From contig BOKO01000016.1 in assembly GCA_016861025.1 (NCBI GenBank), forward strand, positions 1-64,000: a DNA stretch of 64,000 bases. Reading direction: 5' to 3'. Below the pieces are notes generated by a model. It made no database searches. It was not told the origin of the DNA and was given only the letters and a program-made list of their open reading frames with translations. Both the position numbers and the translations under genes were made by a program. Shown here piece by piece: positions 49,340 to 57,419 of this stretch. Positions within the stretch are counted from its first letter, which is position 1. Each line of letters begins with the position of its first letter. Source of the stretch: Chloroflexota bacterium (GTDB lineage Bacteria; Chloroflexota; Anaerolineae; Caldilineales; Caldilineaceae).

Positions 49340-50350
49340 TCAAGCGGGGCGAGAGATGTTGGGAGGCTGGCGCACCGTACGGTGCGCGTCTTCCTGCTGT
49401 CCGTTGGCTGGCGCTTCAGCGGCGTGGCGTTGGATCAGCACTTCGACGCGCTCGATATCGCGCTGCACCTGTTGGAGCGTCCGCCTCAGCGTCGCCTGAA
49501 GGTGACCGAGATGGACAAGAATATCGGATAAGTCGCTTGATTCGCTTTCAACGTGCAATGGGGAAGGGAGATCTTCGACATCAGACGCACCAAATTGATC
49601 GCTGCGAATTTGTTCATAGAGCAACAGCGTGCTTTTCGCCGGTTCGACGCCCAAGTCACGATTCAGCATCTCGACGCAAGTCTCAAATTGGCGGAGCGCC
49701 GCAGTGCGATTGCCAGCCAGATAGTAAAGACGCATCAGCCGGCGATGAGTTCGTTCGCGCGCCGGGTCGCTGCGCAGGGATAGTTCACAGTAATGAACTC
49801 CCATCATGTAGTCATTGGTGTATTCTGCGAAGGCGATCAATTTATCGAGCATCGTCAGATACATCTGTTGGTACCGTTCGCGTTCGAAGATGCACCAATC
49901 TTGATACCACCCTTCAAGCAGATCGCCCTGATAGAGTGCAACCGCCTGACAGAGGGCGTCAACCTGTTCGCCGGACAGATCACAACCTTCCAGCTGGCAA
50001 GTCGTTTCGTACACGTGCTCGAAATGATCGATGTCGAGCCAGATGGGCGCCGATTGGTTGATCTCGACCCACTCGGCGTCGACGTTCAACAATGGAATCG
50101 TCGGATGACATGCCGCATCGAGAGCGCTTTGCAACTGCCAGAGCGCTTGACGCAGGTATTTCTTGGCTTGCGCATCGTTGCGCTCTCCCCACATCAAGGT
50201 TGCGAGCGACTCGCGGGTGCAAGGGTGCGTGCGATGCAGGAGCAGATAGGTCAGCAGCTCCTGCACTTTGCGCGCCTCCATGCCGCCCACCGGGTCGTCG
50301 TCCACCGTGCAACGAAGTCGGCCGAAAAGTGAGATCTGGAGCACTGTCAT
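49340..50350 (-). CDS. SARP/BTAD-type transcriptional activator
   Basis: The protein has 336 residues. Residues 1-100 form an OmpR-like winged helix (LQISLFGRLRCTVDD, then ARKVQELLTYLLLHR). Residues about 105-250 form the BTAD helical domain with pattern DIDHFEHVY and GDLLEGWYQDWCIFERERYQQMYLTMLDKL, and a helical tail follows. SARP proteins activate secondary-metabolite and related clusters. Its position just upstream of the eCIS genes, in the same direction, suggests control of that cluster. ATG 50350 has AGGAG upstream. Confidence 0.88.
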   Translation of the reverse strand: MTVLQISLFGRLRCTVDDDPVGGMEARKVQELLTYLLLHRTHPCTRESLATLMWGERNDAQAKKYLRQALWQLQSALDAACHPTIPLLNVDAEWVEINQSAPIWLDIDHFEHVYETTCQLEGCDLSGEQVDALCQAVALYQGDLLEGWYQDWCIFERERYQQMYLTMLDKLIAFAEYTNDYMMGVHYCELSLRSDPARERTHRRLMRLYYLAGNRTAALRQFETCVEMLNRDLGVEPAKSTLLLYEQIRSDQFGASDVEDLPSPLHVESESSDLSDILVHLGHLQATLRRTLQQVQRDIERVEVLIQRHAAEAPANGQQEDAHRTVRQPPNISRPA

Positions 50351-50389
50351 AGCCATCTCCTGTCTAGAACGAACAAAAGAGCGTAGACT

Positions 50390-50418
50390 ATCCTACTCGC
50401 ATTTGTCGCCAATTACAA
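50390..50418 (-). promoter_or_regulatory. Putative promoter of the SARP gene
   Basis: On the minus strand TTGTAA (+ strand 50413-50418) and TAGGAT (50390-50395) are separated by 17 bp, about 40 bp before the SARP start. Each matches consensus at four of six positions. Confidence 0.5.
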
Positions 50419-50632
50419 CGACGCACTTGTGACGATTACCTTACATTCTTCCGAGAATCTATCAAGCGAGTTGCGGATAACAATCCGCAAAGCCGACGCA
50501 GCGCACCTGAGCATAACCAGAACTTTGCGTTTGATCATTGTTGGAGATCACGGGAACGGTGTGCCACAGATCACATCGTTCCCCGTTTATCTTCGCTGAA
50601 AGTGTGTTGACGTAAGAGGAAACGATTTTACT

Positions 50633-50651
50633 TATTGACTGTTGGTCAATA
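50633..50651. promoter_or_regulatory. Palindrome TATTGAC-TGTTG-GTCAATA
   Basis: A perfect 7-bp inverted repeat with a five-base centre lies 34 bp after the SorC stop and about 280 bp before the SARP start. It has the size and symmetry of a dimeric repressor site. As RNA it could also serve as a weak terminator, but no T-run follows. Confidence 0.5.
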
Positions 50652-50685
50652 GATGATTACTCTAGCGAACATCTCTGTGAGTCGC

Positions 50686-51648
50686 TCAGCAGTTCTCACG
50701 GATCAGCCTCTGCGCTGTCAGGTGATCTGTCACCAACACATTCACCCACCCCCCGCGAATAGCGCCGAGAATAGCGCGATATTTACGCTCACCGCCTGCC
50801 ACACCGATCGACCTGTCGACTCGACGCAACTGATCCAGGCGCATGGAAATTACGCGTTGATTCAGCGGCGTGTTGACTGGCGCACCCTCAGCGTCGAAGA
50901 AGCGCAGTAGCACATCTCCCACTGCGCCTTGCGTGCGCAGCTCTTCCAATTCCTCCATCGAGAAACGGTTGCCGCTGTCAGCAAGTAATTTCGATGGCTC
51001 CAGTGCACCGATCCCAACCAGCGCGGTCGTCACTTGCTCAAAGAGCGCCATGGCATCGCGCACAAAGTGATCAGCCGTGATAGCGTCGCGCACCGCCGCC
51101 GAACCAACGATGCCCGGCGCCGGCAAAAAAATCGCCTGTCCCCCCAGCAAGTCAGCCAGCCGTGAGGTAAGCCGCCCGGCGTGCGCCTCTGCCGATGGCG
51201 AGCCGACGCCACCCAAAATTTGCACCACGCGCACGTCGCCTTTGCGTGGCGCCGGGTGCATGGCGTCCACCAAAGCTAGCAGTGTTGAACTCCACGAAGA
51301 AATCCCGACGACTTCGTTCGGGCGCAGCGCAGATTCCAGATAATATGCTGCTGCGGCGCCGATCTGCCGTTCGATGAAGCGCTCGTCGCTCTCGCCGCTG
51401 CAATCGACAACAATCGCATCGCGCAACCGATAAAGGCGCACCAGCTCTTCTTCCAGATCGGTGTAGATGCCTTGGGGCACATTGACCGATATCCGAATGA
51501 TGCCTTGATCCTTTGCCTGTTGCAGCAACCGCGAAACCGTCGGCTGTGACAGCCCCAACTGTCTGGCGATGGCGGTTTGCTTGATGTTCCATTCGTAATA
51601 CATGCGCGCCACCCGCACGGTCAATCGCAATTCATCGATCTGTGCCAT
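50686..51648 (-). CDS. SorC-family sugar-binding transcriptional regulator
   Basis: The protein has 320 residues. The N-terminal HTH (IKQTAIARQLGLSQPTVSRLLQQAKDQGIIRI) and the C-terminal sugar-phosphate-binding domain (RDAIVVD, then NEVVGISSWSSTLLALVDAM and VVQILGGVGSPSAEAH) are typical of SorC/DeoR-type regulators. Such proteins sense a phosphorylated sugar. It diverges from the split transketolase genes, and two matching AT-rich sites lie in the shared 145-bp spacer. ATG 51648 has AGGAG upstream. Confidence 0.9.
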   Translation of the reverse strand: MAQIDELRLTVRVARMYYEWNIKQTAIARQLGLSQPTVSRLLQQAKDQGIIRISVNVPQGIYTDLEEELVRLYRLRDAIVVDCSGESDERFIERQIGAAAAYYLESALRPNEVVGISSWSSTLLALVDAMHPAPRKGDVRVVQILGGVGSPSAEAHAGRLTSRLADLLGGQAIFLPAPGIVGSAAVRDAITADHFVRDAMALFEQVTTALVGIGALEPSKLLADSGNRFSMEELEELRTQGAVGDVLLRFFDAEGAPVNTPLNQRVISMRLDQLRRVDRSIGVAGGERKYRAILGAIRGGWVNVLVTDHLTAQRLIRENC

Positions 51649-51682
51649 CGAGTATCTCCTTAGTGGAAAAATTCAAGGCTGC

Positions 51683-51770
51683 ATATTTATTCATAAATGC
51701 TTGCCTTGCGGTTGTTGCATCTTTATACTAGCAGATATTGAATGGAATTGCAAATAAGAATATTTATTCA
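51683..51770. promoter_or_regulatory. Paired operator-like sites flanking the transketolase promoter
   Basis: ATATTTATTCA occurs at 51683-51693 and again, identical and in the same orientation, at 51760-51770, 77 bp apart (about seven helical turns). The first sits in a near palindrome (ATTTAT-TC-ATAAAT) and the second in AATAA-(6)-TTATT. They flank a promoter (TTGCCT 51701-51706, 17 bp, TATACT 51724-51729). This arrangement suits looping repression by the SorC-type regulator. Confidence 0.65.
51701..51729 (+). promoter_or_regulatory. Promoter of the split transketolase operon
   Basis: TTGCCT (51701-51706) and TATACT (51724-51729) are spaced by 17 bp. Transcription should start near 51736, about 58 bases before the first gene. 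Confidence 0.7.
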
Positions 51771-51793
51771 AACTCCTACATGTGGCGATCACC

Positions 51794-52648
51794 ATGCAAA
51801 TTGCTGAATTGGAACATAAGTCAATCCAGTATCGCAAAACGATACTTTCGAGCATTGCGCAGGCAGGCGCAGGGCACACGGGCGGTAGTCTTTCCTGCAC
51901 TGACATCCTCAACGTGCTCTACAACCGCGTGATGCGCATCGATCCGCACGATCCAACGTGGGCTGAACGCGACCGCTACATTCACAGCAAAGGCCATTCT
52001 GTCGAGGTGCTCTACGCTGTGCTGGCTGACAAGGGCTTCTTTCCGGCTGAAAAACTCGCTACGATGGGGCGCGGCGGCTCACACTGGGTCGGGCACCCAA
52101 CGCGCAAGGTGCCGGGCATAGAGCAGAACACGGGTGCGCTGGGGCACGGGCTGTCCGTCGCCGTTGGTATGGCGCTCGCCGCCAAACAGGATAATCGTGA
52201 TTATCGCGTCTTCACGCTCATGGGTGATGGCGAGCTGACCGAAGGCTCGGTCTGGGAAGCGTCGATGAGTGCAGCTTTCTACAAACTCGACAACCTGGTG
52301 GTGATTATTGATCGCAACACGCTGCAGATCACCGGGCGCACGGAGAATGTCATGGCGCTGGAGCCGCTGGCAGATCGGTTCACGGCTTTTGGCTATGCCG
52401 TGCGCACGGTGGATGGCAACGACATCGCCGCGCTGGTCGACATTTTTGCGCAGACGCCTTTCGAGCCGGGCAAGCCAAACCTGATCATTGCGCGCACGAC
52501 AAAAGGGAAGGGCGTCAGCTTCATCGAGGACGCAGCCGAATGGCATCACCACGTGCCGACGGCGACCGAATTGGAGCGCGCACTGGCAGAACTGGATCAA
52601 GCTGAACAACGCTGGCAGGAACGTTATGCAACCATTGCAACCCGGTAG
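51794..52648 (+). CDS. Transketolase N-terminal subunit (possibly apulose-4-phosphate transketolase A)
   Basis: The 284-residue protein is the thiamine-diphosphate half of a split transketolase: GAGHTGGSLSCTDIL, IHSKGHSVEVLYAVLA, GALGHGLSVAVGMALAAK and the cofactor motif GDGELTEGSVWEA followed by DRN. A second gene encodes the C-terminal half. Split enzymes of this kind occur in sugar-catabolic loci, including the apulose-4-phosphate transketolase of apiose pathways. ATG 51794 is used; a GTG at 51782 is also possible. Shine-Dalgarno is weak. Confidence 0.88.
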   Translation: MQIAELEHKSIQYRKTILSSIAQAGAGHTGGSLSCTDILNVLYNRVMRIDPHDPTWAERDRYIHSKGHSVEVLYAVLADKGFFPAEKLATMGRGGSHWVGHPTRKVPGIEQNTGALGHGLSVAVGMALAAKQDNRDYRVFTLMGDGELTEGSVWEASMSAAFYKLDNLVVIIDRNTLQITGRTENVMALEPLADRFTAFGYAVRTVDGNDIAALVDIFAQTPFEPGKPNLIIARTTKGKGVSFIEDAAEWHHHVPTATELERALAELDQAEQRWQERYATIATR

Positions 52649-53591
52649 TCCCAATCAACAAGTTTTTTCCGACACCCTGCTCGAACTGGCGCAGCGCGAC
52701 CGCAACGTGTTGGTGGTGACAAGCGACTCGCGCGGCTCGGGCCGGCTGGTGGCATTTGGCAAGCAGTTGCCCGCACAGGTCGTCGAGGTGGGCATCGCCG
52801 AGCAGAATCTAGTCGGCGTGGCGGCAGGGCTGGCATCGGCGGGCAAGCGCGTCTTTGCAGTGTCGCCGGCCTGTTTTTTGACGGCGCGCGGGCTGGAGCA
52901 GATCAAGAACGACGTGGCTTACTCCGACCAGCCAGTCAAGTTGGTGGGCATCAGCGCTGGCGTCAGCTACGGCGCGCTAGGCACAACGCATCACTCATTG
53001 CATGACCTGGCCGTGCTGCAAGCGTTCAACAATATCGACATCGTGATCCCCGCCGACAACTTTGAGACGCGCGCAGCGGTCGAAGCAGCCATCGATCATC
53101 CGCGCCCGCTCTATCTGCGCCTGGGCAAGAAGGCGATGCACCATCTGCACGCGCCGGGCACGCCTTTTACCATCGGCAAAGCGATCCGCGTGCGGCGCGG
53201 TGACGAGGTGGCGTTGATGGCGACGGGCGAGACAGTGGAGATCGCCGTCCAGTCGGCGGAGTTGCTGGCGGCACGCGGCGTCAGCGCCGATGTGCTCAGC
53301 ATTCACAGCCTGCGCCCCTTCGATGAAACGGAAGTGCTGGAAACGGCGCGGCGCGTACAGGCGGTCGTCACGGTGGAGGAGCACAGCGTGCACGGTGGAT
53401 TGGGCAGCCGCGTGGCGACGCTGTTGATGCAGGCGGGCGTCACGCCGGCGCTGCGCATCGTCGGCATCCCGGACGAATACACCTACACCGGCAGCCAGCA
53501 GGAGATTTTCGCGCATTACGGCATCACACCAGATGGATTGGCGACAACGGCGGAAGTGTTGTTGGAGGGCAGGCGCGTGCTAACTCGATGA
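52626..53591 (+). CDS. Transketolase C-terminal subunit (possibly apulose-4-phosphate transketolase B)
   Basis: The 321-residue protein carries the pyrimidine-binding and C-terminal domains of transketolase: VVEVGIAEQNLVGVAAGLASAGK (with the catalytic Glu), SYGALGTTHHSLHDLAVLQ, IVIPADNFETRAAVEAA and VTVEEHSVHGGLGSRVA. It overlaps the N-terminal subunit gene by 23 bp, so the two are translationally coupled. A strong hairpin follows its stop. Confidence 0.9.
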   Translation: MQPLQPGSPNQQVFSDTLLELAQRDRNVLVVTSDSRGSGRLVAFGKQLPAQVVEVGIAEQNLVGVAAGLASAGKRVFAVSPACFLTARGLEQIKNDVAYSDQPVKLVGISAGVSYGALGTTHHSLHDLAVLQAFNNIDIVIPADNFETRAAVEAAIDHPRPLYLRLGKKAMHHLHAPGTPFTIGKAIRVRRGDEVALMATGETVEIAVQSAELLAARGVSADVLSIHSLRPFDETEVLETARRVQAVVTVEEHSVHGGLGSRVATLLMQAGVTPALRIVGIPDEYTYTGSQQEIFAHYGITPDGLATTAEVLLEGRRVLTR

Positions 53592-53600
53592 CCATTCACG

Positions 53601-53634
53601 ATCTTCCCGGAAGCTTTGGAGCTTCCGGGAAGAT
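53601..53634 (+). terminator. Perfect 15-bp hairpin after the transketolase genes
   Basis: ATCTTCCCGGAAGCT (53601-53615), a TTGG loop and its exact complement (53620-53634) make a very stable stem ten bases after the stop codon. There is no T-run, so it may limit read-through or protect the mRNA end. A related, less perfect copy lies at 62649-62681. Confidence 0.65.
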
Positions 53635-53763
53635 TGGCGGCCAGTATAGGTTAGTAAGTTTCCACAGCTCCCTAAAGAACCAAACGATTGTGCAGGCGAC
53701 AGCCCCTTTCAGGAACGACTGTCGGCTGAAGAGGTGAACCTAGATTCGGCGAGGCGGTGCACG

Positions 53764-55248
53764 ATGAATGCGACCGGGCCATTGATCCTGGCGATTGATC
53801 AAGGGACAACCAACACGAAGGCGATCCTGGTGGACGCCGCCGGACAGATCGTGGCGCGCGCTTCCGCCGGGCTAAGCGTCGCCTATCCGCAACCGTCGTG
53901 GGTGGAGCAAGACGCCGAGGCGATCTGGCAAAGTGTGCAGCGCGTCGTGAACGAGGTTTTGTCCACTGCCCCAACGCCGCCGGTGGCCGTGGGCGTCTCC
54001 AACCAGCGCGAGTCGGTGGTGTTGTGGGAACGCGCCACTGGCAAGCCGCTGGCGCCGTGCGTCGTCTGGCAGTGCCAGCGTGGGAATGCACTGATCGAGT
54101 CGCTGCGGCAGCCGGGCGTCGACGCAGAGGTGCACCGCCGCACCGGGCTGACGCTCGACCCGATGTTCTCCGCCAGCAAGATGCACTGGCTGCTCGACAA
54201 CACGCCCGGCGCGCGGCGCCGCGCCGAACAGGGCGAGCTCTGCCTGGGCACGGTGGACAGCTGGCTGCTTTTCAAGCTAACCGGCGGTCGCGTTCACGCC
54301 TGCGACATGACCAATGCCTCGCGCACCCTGCTCTTCAACTTGCACACGCTCGACTGGGATGACGGCTTGCTGGAGCTTTTCGGCGTCCCGCGGCAGGCGT
54401 TGCCGGTGGTGCAGTCTTCCACCGGCATATTTGCACCAACCGCAGCCTGTGGCGCTTTGCCTGCCGGGATTCCCATCGCGGCGCTGATCGGCGATTCGCA
54501 TGGCGCGCTCGTGGGGCACGCCGGTTTTGCCCCAGGCGCAGTCAAAGCCACCTACGGCACGGGATCGTCGGTGATGACGCCGGTCGCCACGCCGATCCTC
54601 TCGCAACGCGGGCTTTCGACCACGATTGCCTGGTCGCAGGCAGGGCAAACGACCTATGCGCTGGAAGGCAACATTTATTCGACCGGCGCGACGATTCAGT
54701 GGCTGGGCAAACTCTTTGGCTGGCAAGACGCCGCCGCCACTGTGACCGAACTGGCGGCAGCATGCCCCGACAGTGAGGGGGTCTACCTGGCGCCAGCTTT
54801 CGTCGGGCTAGGCGCGCCGTGGTGGAACACCCGTGCACGCGGCATGATCTACGGGTTGACGCTGGGCAGCGGCGCAGCGCAACTTGCGCGCGCGGCGCTG
54901 GAGTCGATCGCTTATCAGATTTACGACATCTTCGCGGCGGTGCAGGAAGAAGCCGGCATTCCGCTGACAACGCTGCACGCCGACGGCGGCGCCAGCGCCA
55001 ACCCGCTATTGATGCAATTTCAGGCCGACCTGGTGCAATGCCCGGTGCGCGCCAGCACCTCGACCGATGTCTCGGCGCTAGGGGCCGCGTATCTGGCCGG
55101 GCTGGGCGTGGGCGTGTGGAATTCCACCGATGAGCTTGCGGGTTTGCCGCGCGGGGAGCAGAGCTACACGCCGACGATGGACGCGGTGCAGCGGAGCAAA
55201 CTCCTGGCGGGCTGGCGCGATACGCTGACGCGGGTGTTATGTGAGTGA
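53764..55248 (+). CDS. FGGY-family carbohydrate kinase (possible apulose kinase)
   Basis: The 494-residue protein has both FGGY halves: LILAIDQGTTNTKAILVD at the N-terminus, then AVGVSNQRESVVLWE, GTVDSWLLFKLTGG, IGDSHGALVGHAGF, ATYGTGSSVM and the C-terminal LHADGGASANPLLMQFQADLV. The family phosphorylates sugars such as xylulose, glycerol or apulose. Next to a split transketolase and a GH140-like hydrolase, apulose is an attractive substrate, but xylulose or glycerol cannot be excluded. ATG 53764 is preceded by GAGGCGG. Confidence 0.85.
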   Translation: MNATGPLILAIDQGTTNTKAILVDAAGQIVARASAGLSVAYPQPSWVEQDAEAIWQSVQRVVNEVLSTAPTPPVAVGVSNQRESVVLWERATGKPLAPCVVWQCQRGNALIESLRQPGVDAEVHRRTGLTLDPMFSASKMHWLLDNTPGARRRAEQGELCLGTVDSWLLFKLTGGRVHACDMTNASRTLLFNLHTLDWDDGLLELFGVPRQALPVVQSSTGIFAPTAACGALPAGIPIAALIGDSHGALVGHAGFAPGAVKATYGTGSSVMTPVATPILSQRGLSTTIAWSQAGQTTYALEGNIYSTGATIQWLGKLFGWQDAAATVTELAAACPDSEGVYLAPAFVGLGAPWWNTRARGMIYGLTLGSGAAQLARAALESIAYQIYDIFAAVQEEAGIPLTTLHADGGASANPLLMQFQADLVQCPVRASTSTDVSALGAAYLAGLGVGVWNSTDELAGLPRGEQSYTPTMDAVQRSKLLAGWRDTLTRVLCE

Positions 55249-55388
55249 CATGAGTTGTATTGCAAAGAACGCGCTAATTTCGTTCAAGGAGAAATTGCCG
55301 ATGGCATGATTTTGAGGACACGAATATCTGCTCCCAGTTGGGTTCACGATCCCATTTCAACACATTTCACATCAAGGAGGCTCTCTAT

Positions 55389-57341
55389 ATATCGATCTAT
55401 CATCGACCAATTCGCATTGTTGTGCTGCTGGCATTTTTGCTCAGCCTGATTGCGGGCTGTGGTGCGCCGGCTGCCGGCCCGGCTGCGCCACAGCCCGTAG
55501 CTGGCGCCATGACCGAAGTCGGCACCCCGCGCGCCGAAACGCTGATCGTCCAGACCTTCGACGGCAAGACCAACGCGCCCGACAACATGAATCCGTTGAT
55601 GAGCGGCTACGCCATCTGGCGCGGCTTCCGCGAGCTGGCGTGGGGCTATCTGTGGGAGATGGACACAGCCACCGGCAAGTCTTATCCTGAGCTGGCCGCC
55701 GAGCTGCCCGTTGTGCTGAACGACGAATACACGCAGTTCGAGATTCGGCTACGACCAGGCGTCTATTGGAGCGACGGCGTCGAGTTCACCGCCAACGATG
55801 TGATCTTCACACTCGACACCTACTTCAACAACCGGGACAAGCTCACCTACTTCGGCGTGCCGGTCATCACCAACTACGTGAAATCCTACGAGAAGGTGGA
55901 CGACTACACCCTGCGCGTCGAAACGGTGAAGCCTGCCTACGACTTCGCCACGACAATGGGCGTCTACACCTGGGGATCAGCGTTCAACATCGTGCCCAAG
56001 CATGTCTTTGAGAAGGTGGAAGACCTGGCCGCCTTCAAGAACGAGTACCCGGTGACGCTGGGCGCGTACACGCTCAAGTCCTATGACCCCAACGGCCAGT
56101 GGCACCTGTGGGAGCGCCGCGCAGATTGGGATCGTTCGGCGACCGCCCCATTGGGCGAGCCGAAGGCGAAGTATGTCTTCTACAAGAACTTCGGCGACGA
56201 GCAGACGCGCACACTGGCCTTCATCAAGAACGAGTACGACGTCGACACCTTCATGAGCCCGGACAGCATTGACGCGGCGAAGGCGCAGAATCCGAAGGTG
56301 CGCACCTTTGCCGATGTGTTCCCCTACCACGACATGAACGACGCCTGCGCTTACGGCATCATCATCAATAACCTGAAGGCGCCGCTGGACAAGCCGGAAG
56401 TGCGCTGGGCGTTGGCGCTCTCACTCGATCTGCAGAATGTCGGCATCAACTCTATGAGCGGCCAGTTCAAGGGGTCGGCGTTGCCCATGCCCGACACGCA
56501 GATCACGCGCCCGGCTTTCTTCGAGCCGCTGCAGGCGTGGCTGAACGAGTTGACCCTGCCTGATGGCTACAAGCCCTACAACCCCAACTTTGGCGCCGAC
56601 ATGGTGGCGCGGTTAACCGAGATGGGCGTCGATCCTGCGCAGTTGCCGACTGGCGACGCCGTGACCGGCAACTTCGGTCTGGGCTGGTGGAAAGCCGACC
56701 CGGCCGAGGCTGAAAAGCTGATGAATTCGGTCGGCATGACGAAGGGCGCCGACGGCTTCTACACCCTGCCCGATGGTTCACCCTGGACGCTGGAACTGGT
56801 CATCCCCAGCGACTGGAACAAGGTCATGCAGCGCGTCGGCTTCTCGATCGCCGATAGCTGGACCAAAGCGGGCTTCAAGGTGAATGCGCGCCAGGTGGAT
56901 AACGCAGAGTTCACGACAGTGCAGAACACCAACGCGCTGCTGCAAGTGATGGTGAACTGGACAACCAGCTGCGTGTTCAACACCAACTTCGTCAACAACT
57001 GGCGCACGATCAAAGCCGAAAATCTGAAACCGGCGGATTCCAACGAGCTGATCACCGGCAACACGCCGCGCATCGACAATCAGTTCATCTTCGACAAGAT
57101 CGCGGAAGCCGGGGCGATGGACATGTCGAAGCCGGAGTTCCTGGAAGCAGGTCAGGAGATCATCAAAGAGATGATCACAAACATGTACTACATTAACATG
57201 ATGAACATCCCGACGACGATCCCGACCAACGAGACCTACTGGACGAACTTCCCGAAGCAAGACAACGCCTACGCGGTGCCGTACACCTGGTGGAGCTCGT
57301 TCAAGAAAATTCTTGCCAACATTGAGCCTGTCACGCAGTAA
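55389..57341 (+). CDS. ABC transporter substrate-binding lipoprotein (SBP family 5), apparent ATA start
   Basis: The 650-residue protein binds an oligosaccharide or peptide outside the cell for the Opp/Dpp-type importer encoded after it. It starts with a lipoprotein signal (HRPIRIVVLLAFLLSLIAGC; lipobox LIAGC). The SBP_bac_5 pattern follows, with FEIRLRPGVYWSDGVEFTANDVIFTLDTYF near the N-terminal third. AAGGAGG (55374-55380) is the only ribosome binding site, and the in-frame codon eight bases later is ATA. A TTG at 55338 or a GTG at 55422 are alternatives; the GTG would remove the basic n-region. No ATG is available in frame. Confidence 0.88.
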   Translation: MSIYHRPIRIVVLLAFLLSLIAGCGAPAAGPAAPQPVAGAMTEVGTPRAETLIVQTFDGKTNAPDNMNPLMSGYAIWRGFRELAWGYLWEMDTATGKSYPELAAELPVVLNDEYTQFEIRLRPGVYWSDGVEFTANDVIFTLDTYFNNRDKLTYFGVPVITNYVKSYEKVDDYTLRVETVKPAYDFATTMGVYTWGSAFNIVPKHVFEKVEDLAAFKNEYPVTLGAYTLKSYDPNGQWHLWERRADWDRSATAPLGEPKAKYVFYKNFGDEQTRTLAFIKNEYDVDTFMSPDSIDAAKAQNPKVRTFADVFPYHDMNDACAYGIIINNLKAPLDKPEVRWALALSLDLQNVGINSMSGQFKGSALPMPDTQITRPAFFEPLQAWLNELTLPDGYKPYNPNFGADMVARLTEMGVDPAQLPTGDAVTGNFGLGWWKADPAEAEKLMNSVGMTKGADGFYTLPDGSPWTLELVIPSDWNKVMQRVGFSIADSWTKAGFKVNARQVDNAEFTTVQNTNALLQVMVNWTTSCVFNTNFVNNWRTIKAENLKPADSNELITGNTPRIDNQFIFDKIAEAGAMDMSKPEFLEAGQEIIKEMITNMYYINMMNIPTTIPTNETYWTNFPKQDNAYAVPYTWWSSFKKILANIEPVTQ

Positions 57342-57361
57342 GGAGGCGCTAGCCATCCTGT

Positions 57362-57399
57362 GCCCAGGCGACAAGCGCATGTGTGCTTGCCGCCTGGGC
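57362..57399 (+). terminator. Hairpin between substrate-binding protein and permease genes
   Basis: GCCCAGGCGACAAGC (57362-57376) pairs with GCTTGCCGCCTGGGC (57385-57399) with a single G-U-type mismatch and an eight-base loop. Such hairpins after the binding-protein gene often lower expression of the permeases. No T-run is present. Confidence 0.6.
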
Positions 57400-57419
57400 G
57401 GTTCCAGATGAGGATCAAC

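Larger units (their letters stand above)
50351..50685. other. Intergenic region upstream of the SARP gene
   Basis: This 335-bp region has no gene. It contains a candidate leftward promoter (50390-50418), an inverted repeat near 50550-50585 (ACGGGAACG with CGTTCCCCGT) and a perfect 7-bp palindrome at 50633-50651. The latter two could be SorC-gene terminators or operators. Confidence 0.6.

Noticed and set aside
55255..55449. Small 64-aa open frame overlapping the start of the binding-protein gene
   Set aside because: No domain, out of frame with the lipoprotein gene and it ends inside its signal peptide.
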